Shown here: positions 44,897-54,496 of the stretch, one piece after another | How the letters are laid out: each line of letters starts with the position of its first letter | How positions within the stretch are numbered: position 1 is the stretch's first letter | DNA from: Chryseobacterium sp. ZHDP1 | GTDB taxonomy: Bacteria > Bacteroidota > Bacteroidia > Flavobacteriales > Weeksellaceae | DNA: 64,000 nt | Direction: 5' to 3' | NCBI RefSeq assembly: GCF_018603435.1 | Contig: NZ_CP075682.1 | Span: 310,001 to 374,000 of the forward strand | The notes under the pieces: generated by a model | What the model was told of the DNA's origin: nothing | The model's database searches: none | Seen by the model: only the letters and a program-made list of their open reading frames with translations | Position numbers and translations under genes: made by a program

Positions 44897-44900
44897 ACTG

Positions 44901-44934
44901 CAAATATAAGAACAATAAAACAAACCCACGCAAT
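44901..44934 (-). promoter_or_regulatory. Promoter of small RNA copy 2
   Basis: TATATTTG on the minus strand (44901-44908) with TTG at about 22 bases upstream fits the Bacteroidota -7/-33 pattern. The upstream element overlaps an inverted repeat AACCCACG/CGTGGGTT (44923-44930, 44939-44946), which could be a terminator of an upstream transcript or an operator. Confidence 0.5.
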
Positions 44935-44949
44935 AAAACGTGGGTTAAT

Positions 44950-45206
44950 TTTGAAAAATATATTTAAGTGAAAAAGTGTTGTTATCCTGTATTCAAACAC
45001 TGTGCCGTGAATAATTTTATTAAATTAAAATTTTAACTAAAAATGTGGTATGTGGTTAAAATTTTACTCTTAAATCACTGAATTGAAGAAAGAAAAAAAA
45101 TCAGAATTTTTTTTTTAAAATTTACAGATGATAAATTTTTTTTCAGCTATTGTGGTATGTGTTTTGATAATAGGTAAAAAATTCCTGTTTTTCGAAATAT
45201 TGTGAG
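44950..45206. other. AT-rich intergenic region, nothing recognised
   Basis: Together with the small RNA region this fills the gap between the genes at 44684 and 45256. No open frame of interest and no strong repeat were seen apart from the hairpin at 44923-44946. Confidence 0.5.
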
Positions 45207-45214
45207 TATTTTTG
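45207..45214 (+). promoter_or_regulatory. -7 promoter element of the signalling operon
   Basis: TATTTTTG fits TAnnTTTG and lies 41 bases before the ATG at 45256. A CTG about 20 bases upstream could be a weak -33 element. Confidence 0.5.
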
Positions 45215-45255
45215 AAGCTGAAGTAAATATAATTAATTATTGATTTTAAGTTTAT

Positions 45256-46728
45256 ATGATCTTAATTGTTGATGACAACCAAAGTAATCTCTATTCACTC
45301 AAAAAATTACTCGAATCCAAGGATTTTCAGGTGGATACAGCCGATTCCGGTGAAGAAGCTCTAATAAAAGCTTTGAAAAATGATTACGCACTGATTATTT
45401 TGGATGTTCAAATGCCGGATATGGATGGCTTTGAAGTCGCGGAAACTTTAGCAGGATACAGCAAAACAAAGGAAGTACCTATTATTTTCCTTTCGGCTGT
45501 AAATACCGAGAAAAGATTTATCACACGCGGCTATGCTTCCGGAGGAAAAGATTATGTAACGAAACCCGTAGATCCGGAAATTCTGATGCTGAAAGTAAAA
45601 ACCTTCTACAACCTTCAGGAGCAGAATCTTGCGATGAAAAAAACGCAGCAGAGTCTTGAGCTTGAGGTAAAAGGAAGAAGAGAATCTCAGGTAACCATGA
45701 AATCGCAGATCGATCATTTTCATTTAATGCTTGAATCTCTCCCTCAGATTGCTTTTACCCTGAATGAGCAGGGAATAGTAGATTTCGTAAACGGTAAATG
45801 GTATGAGTATTCTGATTCTGAAAAAGACTTTCCCGAAACGCATCCGGATGATTATAAAATTAAAGAAGAATTTGAACGATGCAGGAAAAGAGGAAAATCC
45901 TTAGATCTTGAAGTCAGGATAAAAAATAGAGAAACGGGCGATTTTCGCTACCATCTTTTGCGCGTAACTCCCGTGTACGAAGAAAACGCAATCAAAAACT
46001 GGGTAGGAACCTTCACAGATATAGACGATCAGAAGAAGGTGGAAAAAGAAAAAGATGAATTCCTGAGTATTGCGAGCCACGAACTAAAAACGCCTTTAAC
46101 CAGTATAAAAGCATATGTACAGCTGCTGGAAAGAAAATTAAAACTTGATAAAGAAAGTGCGGAAGCCGGTTTTCTTACCAAAGTACAGGATCAGATCGAA
46201 AAACTGAATACTTTAATTACAGATCTTCTTGATGTTTCCAAAATCGAAAACGGAAAGCTGAAAATCACCAAAAAACCTACAAATCTGGAAGGCGTTATCA
46301 GCAACGCAATAGATACAATAGTGCAGACTCACGAAAGCAGAGTGAAGATCAAACGAGACGGAGTAAAACCGGATATTTTGATTCCGCTGGATGAAATTCG
46401 TATCGAGCAGGTTCTCATTAACTTTTTAACGAACGCCATAAAATATTCACCACAGAACAATCAGGTTATTGTAACCACTTTTGTAGATGAAGAAGAACAG
46501 GAAGTAAGAGTAAGTGTTACAGACTTCGGAATTGGGATTCCGGATTTTAAGCAGGAAGCTGTTTTTAATAAATTTTACCGTGTAGAAGAATCTTCACTCC
46601 AGTTTCAGGGAATGGGGATCGGTCTTTTCATCTGTTCCGAAATCATCAAACAGCACCACGGAAATATTGGAGTTTCCAGCAAAGTAGATGAAGGATCTAC
46701 GTTTTATTTCACTTTACCTTTAAATTAA
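45256..46728 (+). CDS. Receiver-PAS-histidine kinase
   Basis: A 490-residue cytoplasmic protein. The receiver (1-120) has VDDNQSN at the start, the acceptor aspartate in LIILDVQMPDMDG near 54 and the lysine in DYVTKPVD near 104. A PAS-like domain (about 150-265) is followed by HisKA with the phospho-histidine near 275 in IASHELKTPLTS and HATPase (about 375-490) with DFGIGIP and GMGIGLFIC. Kinases with an N-terminal receiver often act as relay hubs. First gene of a plus-strand operon that continues to 52538. Confidence 0.92.
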   Translation: MILIVDDNQSNLYSLKKLLESKDFQVDTADSGEEALIKALKNDYALIILDVQMPDMDGFEVAETLAGYSKTKEVPIIFLSAVNTEKRFITRGYASGGKDYVTKPVDPEILMLKVKTFYNLQEQNLAMKKTQQSLELEVKGRRESQVTMKSQIDHFHLMLESLPQIAFTLNEQGIVDFVNGKWYEYSDSEKDFPETHPDDYKIKEEFERCRKRGKSLDLEVRIKNRETGDFRYHLLRVTPVYEENAIKNWVGTFTDIDDQKKVEKEKDEFLSIASHELKTPLTSIKAYVQLLERKLKLDKESAEAGFLTKVQDQIEKLNTLITDLLDVSKIENGKLKITKKPTNLEGVISNAIDTIVQTHESRVKIKRDGVKPDILIPLDEIRIEQVLINFLTNAIKYSPQNNQVIVTTFVDEEEQEVRVSVTDFGIGIPDFKQEAVFNKFYRVEESSLQFQGMGIGLFICSEIIKQHHGNIGVSSKVDEGSTFYFTLPLN

Positions 46729-46734
46729 TTTTCC

Positions 46735-49700
46735 ATGCCGAAAAAATTTATAAGAAATCTTCAGTTCGGGGTAGGATTTTCCATCCTGATCCTGATCGCA
46801 AGTTCACTGGCTTCATACTTCAGTATACAGAACCAGATGGATCACCGCGAAAGTGTTGGTAAAAGCAGACGTGTCGTAACGGCAGTAAAAGATGTTTTGG
46901 TGGCTGTTCTGGATGCGGAAACAGGAAACAGGGGATATCAGCTTACCGGTCAGGAAAGTTTTCTGGAACCCTTTAAAAGAAGTATTTCTGAATATTCCAA
47001 AACCTTTGAATATGCAAGAAGTCTCGGAATTACAGATCCGCATCAGAAAAGACTTCTGGATCTGCTGGAGAAAAATGTAGAGATGAACCTTGCCAACATG
47101 AAGCTCTTTGTAGAAAACCGAAGAAGAGGAGTCATGATGACGCAGGAACAGATCGAGGAAAGCAAGCAGCATATGGACCGATGCAGACAGATTGTAAAAG
47201 AATTTTCTCAGTACGAAGAAAATCAGCTTGCCATAAAAACCAAAGATCTTAATAAATCTTCCCGAACTACCGTTTTCTTCATTATATTTTCTTCTATCGC
47301 AGCAGTTGTGGTTACTGCGTTTTTCTACATCAAATTAAGAGCAGATCTCATCAGAAGAGACAAACTTGAAAAAATGCTGAAAGCAAAAGATCAGGAAATG
47401 TCCAGAAGAGTAAGTGCCATTAAGCAGATTGCCAACAGAATTGCCAACGGAGATTATGACCAGAGAGTCGTAGATACGGCAGAAGATGATCTCGGAGAAT
47501 TGGTAGATTCTTTAAATAATATGACGGAGTCCCTGAAATTGTCTTTCGATACCATTAATAAAAGTGACTGGAGACAGAAAGGTCTTGCCATTCTTAATGA
47601 ATCTCTCGTAGGAAACAAATCGGTGAAAGACGTTGCCAAAGCATCTCTTCATCAGCTTATCGAATACGGCAACTGCATCAATGGTTCAATCTACCTCTAT
47701 GATGAAGGATTACTTAAGCTGAACGTAGCTTTTGGTCTGGAAAACAACATGAAAAAAGTTTTCGAGCCCGGAGAAGGAATGGTAGGTCAGACTTTCATCA
47801 GCGAAAAAACTCAGGTGTACAATAATCTTCATGAAGATGATTTTGTGGTAACCTTTGCAAGCAGCACCATTCAGATTTACGGTATTATGCTGATCCCGAT
47901 TTTTGCAGACGGTTTCATCATCGGAGTTCTGGAATTAGGTTCAACTACCAACTTTGAAAAAGACAGAGTCGATTATTTCGTAGAGTGCAGCAGAAATATA
48001 GGAATTGCTTTAAGCGCAGCAAGAGGCCGCGAAAAAGAACAGCAGTTACTTGAAGAAACACAGGCGCAGTCAGAAGAACTGCAGGTGCAGCATTCCGAGC
48101 TTGAAAATCTGAATACCGAGCTCGAAGCACAGACCCAAAAACTTCAGGCTTCGGAAGAAGAGCTGAAAGTTCAGCAGGAAGAATTAATGCAGGCAAATGC
48201 AGAGCTGGAAGAACGTTCAAGATTATTGGAAGAAAAAAATCATCTGATTGCAGAACGCAACACAGAAATTCAGAAAAAAGTAGAAGAACTTGCGCTAAGC
48301 ACGAAATACAAATCGGAGTTCCTTGCAAATATGTCTCATGAGCTTCGTACACCGCTGAATTCAATTCTCCTTCTTTCCAGACTGATGGCAGAAAATCCGG
48401 ATGAAAATCTTAATGAAGATCAGATCGAATCCGCTAAAGTTATTCAAAGCTCAGGAAGCAGCTTATTAACGTTAATTGATGAAATACTGGATCTTGCAAA
48501 AATAGAATCAGGAAAAATGACTCTTGAATATCAGGATGTGGTGATCAATGACGTGGTAAAAGATTTAAAAGACCTTTTCAATCCGGTATTTCAGGAGAAA
48601 AAGCTAGAGTTTAACATCAATATCGACGAATCCGTTCAGAAAAACATTGAAACCGACCGTTTAAGAGTCGATCAGGTTTTGAGAAACCTATTATCGAATG
48701 CGCTAAAATTTACTACAAAAGGAAGCATCGATTTAAATATTAAAAAAGATCCTAAAAAAGCAGATTTTATCATCTTTTCCGTAAAAGATACGGGAATCGG
48801 GATCGCAGAAGACAAACAGAAAATCATTTTTGAAGCATTTCAGCAGGCAGACGGTTCTACAAGAAGAAAATTCGGCGGCACAGGTCTCGGATTATCGATC
48901 AGTCGTGAAATTGCCAGATTATTAGGCGGAGAGCTTACCTTAAAAAGTAAAGTGGATGAAGGAAGTGAGTTCAGTTTAAGCATTCCTGTAAAAGCAGTTC
49001 CTGAAGTTCCTCATGTTGAAAAAGATCAGAATCTGGTAGAAATCATCCGTGAAGATGTTGAAGAAATCCAGAATATTCTTGATGAAAAACAGACGGAAGA
49101 AAAAGAAGCGGTGAATACACTTCAGATTCCTGAAAATGTGGACGATGACAGAAATACCATTCAGGAAGGAGATAAAACCATTTTGATTATCGAAGATGAT
49201 ACCAATTTTGCCAAAGCATTGCTGAAATATGCTCATTTGCAGAACTATAAAGCTGTGATTGAAGTAAGAGGAGACCGCGGTCTGGCTGCTGCACTGGAAT
49301 ATCGTCCGCAGGCAATTCTGCTGGATGTTCAGCTTCCTGTAAAAGACGGATGGCAGGTAATGGATGATTTAAAATCCAATCAGGAAACAAAACACATTCC
49401 GGTACACATGATGTCTGCGCTTCATGTAAAGAATGAAAGTCTGATGAAAGGTGCAATTGATTTCATCAGCAAACCTGTTGCACTCGATCAGATGACGGAT
49501 GTTTTCAGAAAGATTGAAGAAGCCCTTAAAAAAGGTCCGCAGAAAGTATTAATTGTAGAAGAAAACGCAAAACACGCAAGCGCATTGTCTTATTTCCTCA
49601 GCAATTTCAATATTTCGTTGTCGGTAGAAAATAATGTGGAAGACAGCGTAAAAGCTTTAACAGCCAATCATGTAGACTGCGTCATTCTGGACATCGGAGC

Positions 49701-50346
49701 TTCAAGAGGAAACGAATACGAAATTATAGAATCCATAAAAAGTTATGAAGGGCTGGAGAATCTTCCGATCATCATCTTTACCGAAAGAAATTTATCCAAA
49801 TCCGAAGAACTGAAAATCAAGCAGTATGCAGATTCTATTGTTGTAAAAACAGCACATTCTTACCAGAGAATTCTGGATGAAGTAGGATTGTTCCTGCATC
49901 TGGTGGAAGAGAAAAATAATTCCATTGAAAACGTAAGAAGCAAAACAATGGGATCGCTTACGGAAGTTTTAAGCGGTAAAAAAATACTCATTACCGATGA
50001 TGATGTCCGAAATATTTTCTCCCTTACCAAAGCACTGGAAAAATATAAAGTGGAAGTTGTTGTCGCCATGGATGGAAACCATGCGATTCAGCAGATTAAA
50101 GAAAATCCTGATGTGGATGTTATTTTGATGGATATGATGATGCCTGAACTTGATGGTTACGAGGCAATCAAAGAGATCAGAAAAATGCCTAAATTCAAAA
50201 GACTGCCGATTATTGCCATTACAGCAAAATCCATGATCGGAGAACGTGAAAAATGCATTACCGCAGGGGCTTCAGATTATATCTCCAAACCGGTGGATAT
50301 CGATCAGCTGCTATCCTTACTCCGTGTTTGGTTATATGAAAGTTAA
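46735..50346 (+). CDS. Large membrane hybrid kinase (CHASE3-HAMP-GAF-HisKA-HATPase-REC x3)
   Basis: A 1203-residue sensor. TM1 about 11-33, CHASE3 periplasmic domain (DAETGNRGYQLTGQESFLEP near 60), TM2 about 178-202, HAMP about 205-270, GAF about 300-425, a glutamine/glutamate-rich coiled coil about 430-520, HisKA with His535 in NMSHELRTPLN, HATPase to about 755, then three receivers near 815-925, 938-1050 and 1083-1200. The second receiver is divergent (VEEN for the acidic pair, LDIGASRGN around the acceptor aspartate). The third closely resembles the separate receiver encoded next. It should be the main input of the operon. Confidence 0.92.
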   Translation: MPKKFIRNLQFGVGFSILILIASSLASYFSIQNQMDHRESVGKSRRVVTAVKDVLVAVLDAETGNRGYQLTGQESFLEPFKRSISEYSKTFEYARSLGITDPHQKRLLDLLEKNVEMNLANMKLFVENRRRGVMMTQEQIEESKQHMDRCRQIVKEFSQYEENQLAIKTKDLNKSSRTTVFFIIFSSIAAVVVTAFFYIKLRADLIRRDKLEKMLKAKDQEMSRRVSAIKQIANRIANGDYDQRVVDTAEDDLGELVDSLNNMTESLKLSFDTINKSDWRQKGLAILNESLVGNKSVKDVAKASLHQLIEYGNCINGSIYLYDEGLLKLNVAFGLENNMKKVFEPGEGMVGQTFISEKTQVYNNLHEDDFVVTFASSTIQIYGIMLIPIFADGFIIGVLELGSTTNFEKDRVDYFVECSRNIGIALSAARGREKEQQLLEETQAQSEELQVQHSELENLNTELEAQTQKLQASEEELKVQQEELMQANAELEERSRLLEEKNHLIAERNTEIQKKVEELALSTKYKSEFLANMSHELRTPLNSILLLSRLMAENPDENLNEDQIESAKVIQSSGSSLLTLIDEILDLAKIESGKMTLEYQDVVINDVVKDLKDLFNPVFQEKKLEFNINIDESVQKNIETDRLRVDQVLRNLLSNALKFTTKGSIDLNIKKDPKKADFIIFSVKDTGIGIAEDKQKIIFEAFQQADGSTRRKFGGTGLGLSISREIARLLGGELTLKSKVDEGSEFSLSIPVKAVPEVPHVEKDQNLVEIIREDVEEIQNILDEKQTEEKEAVNTLQIPENVDDDRNTIQEGDKTILIIEDDTNFAKALLKYAHLQNYKAVIEVRGDRGLAAALEYRPQAILLDVQLPVKDGWQVMDDLKSNQETKHIPVHMMSALHVKNESLMKGAIDFISKPVALDQMTDVFRKIEEALKKGPQKVLIVEENAKHASALSYFLSNFNISLSVENNVEDSVKALTANHVDCVILDIGASRGNEYEIIESIKSYEGLENLPIIIFTERNLSKSEELKIKQYADSIVVKTAHSYQRILDEVGLFLHLVEEKNNSIENVRSKTMGSLTEVLSGKKILITDDDVRNIFSLTKALEKYKVEVVVAMDGNHAIQQIKENPDVDVILMDMMMPELDGYEAIKEIRKMPKFKRLPIIAITAKSMIGEREKCITAGASDYISKPVDIDQLLSLLRVWLYES

Positions 50347-50361
50347 ACAGCTAAAATTCTG

Positions 50362-50727
50362 ATGAATAAAAAAATTCTGATCGTGGACGACGATCCGCGG
50401 AATATATTTGCTTTAAAGCTCACCCTGAAAGCCAGAGGCTACCAGATTGAAAGCAGTACAATGGCACAGGAAGCCATTGAAGTTTTAAATAAAGACAACC
50501 ATTTTGATGTGGTTCTGATGGATATGATGATGCCGGAAATGGATGGGTATGAAGCCATAAAGATGATAAAAAATACCCCTTCTATCAGCAATATTCCCGT
50601 AATCGCAGTTACTGCACAGGCAATGCCGGAAGACCGCCAGAAATGTCTGGATGCGGGAGCTGCAGATTATGTTTCCAAGCCGATAGATGTAGACCTTTTA
50701 ATGAACGCTATTGAAAAATTATCGTAA
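50362..50727 (+). CDS. Single-domain response regulator
   Basis: A 121-residue CheY-like receiver: DDD near 10-12, acceptor aspartate in VVLMDMMMPEMDG near 53, lysine in DYVSKPID near 108. It is strikingly similar to the last receiver of the large kinase before it (NIFAL/NIFSL, LMDMMMPE.DGYEAIK, AGA.DY.SKP), suggesting duplication and separation. No output domain. Its stop codon is directly followed by the CheR start. Confidence 0.92.
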   Translation: MNKKILIVDDDPRNIFALKLTLKARGYQIESSTMAQEAIEVLNKDNHFDVVLMDMMMPEMDGYEAIKMIKNTPSISNIPVIAVTAQAMPEDRQKCLDAGAADYVSKPIDVDLLMNAIEKLS

Positions 50728-51558
50728 ATGCTGGAACCAAGTATTGTAAAAGATGAAGAAGTAGAGTATCTCATAAAAGATGTCTACGATATGTATGGTT
50801 ACGATTTTTCAGAATACAGCCGCGCTTCCTTCAAGCGCAGGGTGAACCGTATATGCCTGATCGACAGATTTACAAGCTTTGCCGAGTTGAGATATACAAT
50901 ACTTAATGATCCGGAATACCTGAAAAGATTCATCGAAGAAATTACCGTGAACGTTACGGAAATGTTCCGCGATCCTCAGTTTTTTAAAGCATTACGGGAG
51001 AAAATTCTTCCGCAGTTAGGAACTTATCCGCTCATCAGAATCTGGGTGGCGGGATGTTCCACAGGTGAAGAAGCCTATTCCATGGCTATTTTGCTGAAGG
51101 AAGCAAATCTTTACCATAAATCTTTAATTTACGGTACAGATCTTAATCCTTCCGTTCTGGAAACAGCAAGAGCCGGAGTTTTTCCTTTACAGCAGATGAA
51201 ACTGTATTCCGAAAACTACATTTTATCGGGCGGGAAAAAAGATTTTTCAGATTATTATACCGCGAATTATGACAGTGTAAAATTTGATAAAAGCCTTCAG
51301 GAAAAGCTGATTCTTTCTACGCATAATCTCGTTTCAGACAGCTCTTTCAACAGTTTTCAGCTGATTATTTGCAGAAACGTTCTTATCTATTTCGATCGGG
51401 GACTTCAGGAAAGAGTCTTCCGTCTTTTCGACAACAGTCTGGAAAATTTAGGTTTTTTAGCTTTAGGTGCAAAAGAAACGCTTAGATTTTCTAAATTAGA
51501 TAAAAATTATAATCAGGTGGATGATCAGAAGATCTGGAAAAAAGTAGATCATCAGTAA
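50728..51558 (+). CDS. cheR: CheR-family protein methyltransferase
   Basis: A 276-residue S-adenosylmethionine-dependent methyltransferase of glutamates. The CheR N-terminal helical domain (residues 1-75: YGYDFSEYSRASFKRRVNR) precedes the catalytic domain with VTEMFRDPQFF, the SAM-binding WVAGCSTGEEAYSMAI near 110-125 and IICRNVLIYFD near 212. The start follows the preceding stop codon without spacing. No methyl-accepting chemotaxis protein or flagellar gene is present; like other CheB/CheR pairs beside hybrid kinases it may modify a sensor's coiled coil. Confidence 0.92.
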   Translation: MLEPSIVKDEEVEYLIKDVYDMYGYDFSEYSRASFKRRVNRICLIDRFTSFAELRYTILNDPEYLKRFIEEITVNVTEMFRDPQFFKALREKILPQLGTYPLIRIWVAGCSTGEEAYSMAILLKEANLYHKSLIYGTDLNPSVLETARAGVFPLQQMKLYSENYILSGGKKDFSDYYTANYDSVKFDKSLQEKLILSTHNLVSDSSFNSFQLIICRNVLIYFDRGLQERVFRLFDNSLENLGFLALGAKETLRFSKLDKNYNQVDDQKIWKKVDHQ

Positions 51559-51569
51559 GCTGTTTTATC

Positions 51570-52142
51570 ATGAAAACGAATAATACAAATATTGAACTGA
51601 TTGCTATCGGAGGTTCCGCAGGAAGCTTGCAGGTCATTCTCGAAATGATTAAAAAAATAAAGGAAAAGCTGGATTTTGTCATTCTGCTTGTGGTTCACAG
51701 AAAGGCACATTCCAACAACATTCTGCAGACCTTGTTGCAGCAGTTTTCGCCTGTAGAAGTTATTGAGATTGAGGATAAAACAGAAATTCAGAACAATAAA
51801 ATTTACATTGCTCCCGCAGATTATCATTTATTGTTTGAAAATAAAAATCTGATGTCTCTGGACAGCTCGGAAAAAATGAATTATTCCCGCCCTTCTATTG
51901 ATGTCACCTTTAAATCTGCGGCGGAAGTGTATGGTGAAAAAATGATTGGTGTACTGCTTTCCGGAGCCAATGCAGACGGAGTGGAAGGTTTAGCATACAT
52001 CAAAAAAAATAACGGAAAAGTCTGGATTCAGGATCCTGAAACCGCAGAAGTGGATTATATGCTGAAACACGCCGTAGAAGAGATTGATTTTGACCTCATT
52101 ATTAAACCCGATAATCTGGCAGATTACATCAATCAGTTATAA
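51570..52142 (+). CDS. cheB: CheB-type methylesterase domain protein
   Basis: A 190-residue protein with only the methylesterase domain of CheB; the usual N-terminal receiver is absent. The catalytic triad is visible: Ser16 in IGGSAGS, His43 in VVHRKAHS and Asp136 in GANADGVEG. It lies 11 bases after the CheR gene. It should hydrolyse glutamyl methyl esters made by that enzyme. Regulation could come from the single receivers encoded on each side. Confidence 0.92.
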   Translation: MKTNNTNIELIAIGGSAGSLQVILEMIKKIKEKLDFVILLVVHRKAHSNNILQTLLQQFSPVEVIEIEDKTEIQNNKIYIAPADYHLLFENKNLMSLDSSEKMNYSRPSIDVTFKSAAEVYGEKMIGVLLSGANADGVEGLAYIKKNNGKVWIQDPETAEVDYMLKHAVEEIDFDLIIKPDNLADYINQL

Positions 52143-52175
52143 AAAAATGTAACCCCTAACTAAAGTTAAGTATAT

Positions 52176-52538
52176 ATGAATAAGAAGAAAATTTTGATTT
52201 TTGATGATGATAAAACTATTTTGGAAGTCATCACCATCATTTTTGAAGAAAATGGTTATCAGGTCGAAATTTCGGAAACTTCACATGATATTTTGGAGAA
52301 AGTAGAACAGTTCCAGCCGGATGTTATCCTTATGGACAACTGGATTCCCAAAATTGGTGGAGTGGAAGCAACAAGGCTTCTGAAGAATCATCAGGAATTT
52401 AAAAGCATTCCCGTGATCTATGTAACGGCAAATAACGACATTGTGGCTCTGGCGCAGGAAGCTCAGGCGGATGATTATGTTGCCAAACCTTTTAATCTTG
52501 AAGATTTAGAAGACAAAGTAGCAAAGTACCTGCAGTAA
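52176..52538 (+). CDS. Single-domain response regulator
   Basis: A 120-residue receiver: FDDDK near residues 8-12, acceptor aspartate in VILMDNWIPKIGG near 53 and lysine in DDYVAKPFN near 104. No output domain. It closes the signalling operon, followed by a strong terminator. Confidence 0.9.
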   Translation: MNKKKILIFDDDKTILEVITIIFEENGYQVEISETSHDILEKVEQFQPDVILMDNWIPKIGGVEATRLLKNHQEFKSIPVIYVTANNDIVALAQEAQADDYVAKPFNLEDLEDKVAKYLQ

Positions 52539-52573
52539 TCTTCGGAAAGTTTAAAGTAATTCTCTTAAAAAAT

Positions 52574-52609
52574 AAAACTCCCTGTACAAAAAGCTGTACA
52601 GGGAGTTTT
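52574..52609. terminator. Bidirectional terminator
   Basis: AAAACTCCCTGTACA (52574-52588) and TGTACAGGGAGTTTT (52595-52609) form a perfect 15-base stem with loop AAAAGC. It terminates the signalling operon and the convergent gene at 52612. Confidence 0.9.
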
Positions 52610-52611
52610 AT

Positions 52612-52914
52612 TTAAACAATTTCCTGCATTTCCCGCGAATCTGCTTCCGGATAATCCTGAACTGCTTTTCTCATCTGTTCTGTGGTACAGACGCCGATAT
52701 TAATTTCTGTAATTACAGATGTCAAAACCGTTTTTATATCGGGGCTGGACAAAACTCTTTCAGAGAAAGTAGTTGCTATAATAGGTTTTTTGGAAACCAG
52801 ATTTTCGGTAAATGTATATTCTCCTTTTAAATCAATTTCTGTATTGAATTGCAGTTTTATGACTAACTTTAAATAGTTGTTTATTAAATCTTTATTGGCT
52901 AACAGGTTTTCCAT
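52612..52914 (-). CDS. Hypothetical soluble protein
   Basis: About 100 residues from the ATG at 52914 (MENLLANKDLINNYLKLVIK); the open frame extends 12 codons further up to 52950 but that stretch is a low-complexity NIIIININT run and is unlikely to be coding. The sequence has a helical first half, then a beta stretch (KPIIATTFSE) and ends with acidic residues. No family recognised; opposite to the signalling operon. Confidence 0.5.
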   Translation of the reverse strand: MENLLANKDLINNYLKLVIKLQFNTEIDLKGEYTFTENLVSKKPIIATTFSERVLSSPDIKTVLTSVITEINIGVCTTEQMRKAVQDYPEADSREMQEIV

Positions 52915-53125
52915 CTTCAACGTGTTTATATTAATTATAATAATATTCATGCCATACTTTCATTTTAAGTCTTAAAATTTTCTTAATCAATTATTGAAAT
53001 TTTAAAGAAATTCTATTATCAGTGTAACCGATTGAATATTTTGCGGGAATTCCACGACGATAGGATTTACGGCAGGTAATTTGTTTTTGAAAATAAAATT
53101 CTTCAGTACACCAAAATCTCGAAAT

Positions 53126-54355
53126 ATGAAAATAACAAGCTATTATGGATTAATTGCCGTGTCTTTATTACTGGCAAACTGTTCAGACACTATCGATGAC
53201 AGCGGCGGAAATAACGGACTATCACTTCCTCCTGTTGAGACCAATTCGGCAAATACCAATTATCAGCCGGCTTTTGCAGGACAGACCAGAGCGAATGGCG
53301 CAAAAACTTCCACACCTTATGTAAGTGAAGTTGTTACCTCATCATTAGCTTCGCCGTGGGGAATTACATCTCTGCCGGATGGAAGACTTCTCGTAACCGA
53401 GAAAGCAGGAACCATGAGGATTATAAGCAGTAGCGGAACTGTAAGCAGTGCTATAACAGGACTTCCTTCCGTGAATTCCGGAGGGCAGGGTGGTCTGCTT
53501 GGCGTTTGTGTAGATCCGCAGTTTACTTCCAACAGAATGGTATACTGGGTTTTCTCTGAAAATGTTTCAGGCGGAAATATAACCTCAGTAGCCAAAGGAA
53601 GACTCTTCAGCTCAGAAACTATGATTGAAAATCCTGTGGTGATCTATAGGGCAAATCCTTCTGCCAATGTGGGAAATCTTCATTACGGAGGAAGAATTGC
53701 TTTTGATAACACAGGAAATCTCTTTGTGAGTACGGGAGAACGTTCCGATCTTTCTACAAGACCTCTTGCACAGTCTGTAACCGCAGCTTTAGGCAAGATC
53801 CTGAGAATTACAACCAGCGGACAACCCGCTCCCGGAAATCCTTCATTTTCGCAATCCGGAGCTTTGCCGGAATTATACAGCATCGGGCACAGAAATCCGC
53901 AGGGAATTGCCATCCATCCTGTAACGGGAGAATTATGGCAGAGTGAACATGGACCGAGAGGTGGAGATGAAATCAATAGGGTTTTAGCTGGTAAAAATTA
54001 TGGCTGGCCAACCATTACTTATGGAATTGAATACAGCGGAGCCACCATCGGAGCCGGAATTCAGCAGCAGGCAGGAATGGAACAGCCTGTTTATTACTGG
54101 GATCCTGTAATTTCGCCAAGCGGAATCACTTTTTATAAAGGAAACACCATTCCGGAATGGCAGAATAATCTTTTCGTAGCTTCCTTAAGCGGAATGCACA
54201 TTGCGAGACTGGTTATGGAAAACAACAAAGTAATAGGCGAAGAAAGGCTTCTTTCAAACGAAAACCAGCGTTTCAGAGATATTACACAGGGAACAGATAG
54301 TAATTTATATGCGGTGACGGACGGAGGCAGACTCTATCGAATCCGTAAACAGTAA
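53126..54355 (+). CDS. PQQ-dependent sugar dehydrogenase-like lipoprotein
   Basis: About 409 residues. The lipoprotein signal (MKITSYYGLIAVSLLLANC) fixes the start at 53126 rather than the upstream ATG at 53081. The rest is a six-bladed beta-propeller of the soluble glucose/aldose dehydrogenase family (YliI-like): SPWGITSLPDGRLLVTEKAG, GLLGVCVDPQF, RNPQGIAIHP, EHGPRGGDEIN with the catalytic-type histidine and DITQGTDSNLYAVTDGGRLYRI. It should oxidise aldose sugars at the cell surface or periplasm with PQQ. Monocistronic, with a strong terminator. Confidence 0.87.
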   Translation: MKITSYYGLIAVSLLLANCSDTIDDSGGNNGLSLPPVETNSANTNYQPAFAGQTRANGAKTSTPYVSEVVTSSLASPWGITSLPDGRLLVTEKAGTMRIISSSGTVSSAITGLPSVNSGGQGGLLGVCVDPQFTSNRMVYWVFSENVSGGNITSVAKGRLFSSETMIENPVVIYRANPSANVGNLHYGGRIAFDNTGNLFVSTGERSDLSTRPLAQSVTAALGKILRITTSGQPAPGNPSFSQSGALPELYSIGHRNPQGIAIHPVTGELWQSEHGPRGGDEINRVLAGKNYGWPTITYGIEYSGATIGAGIQQQAGMEQPVYYWDPVISPSGITFYKGNTIPEWQNNLFVASLSGMHIARLVMENNKVIGEERLLSNENQRFRDITQGTDSNLYAVTDGGRLYRIRKQ

Positions 54356-54378
54356 TTTCAAAGATTTTAAGAATCAGC

Positions 54379-54416
54379 GCCGGAAAAAGATGAAATATCT
54401 TTTTCCGGCTTTTTTT
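54379..54416 (+). terminator. Rho-independent terminator
   Basis: GCCGGAAAAAGA (54379-54390) pairs with TCTTTTTCCGGC (54398-54409), followed by seven T. Confidence 0.9.
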
Positions 54417-54496
54417 AAAGACTACATTTTCAGACTAAAAAAAGATAATGTAAAAGACTTTAACAAACTGATCTTGTCCAAAACTTTTTAAATACG

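Noticed and set aside
53081..53125. Upstream start of the sugar dehydrogenase gene
   Set aside because: The lipoprotein signal begins at the ATG at 53126; the extension is charged and would block export.
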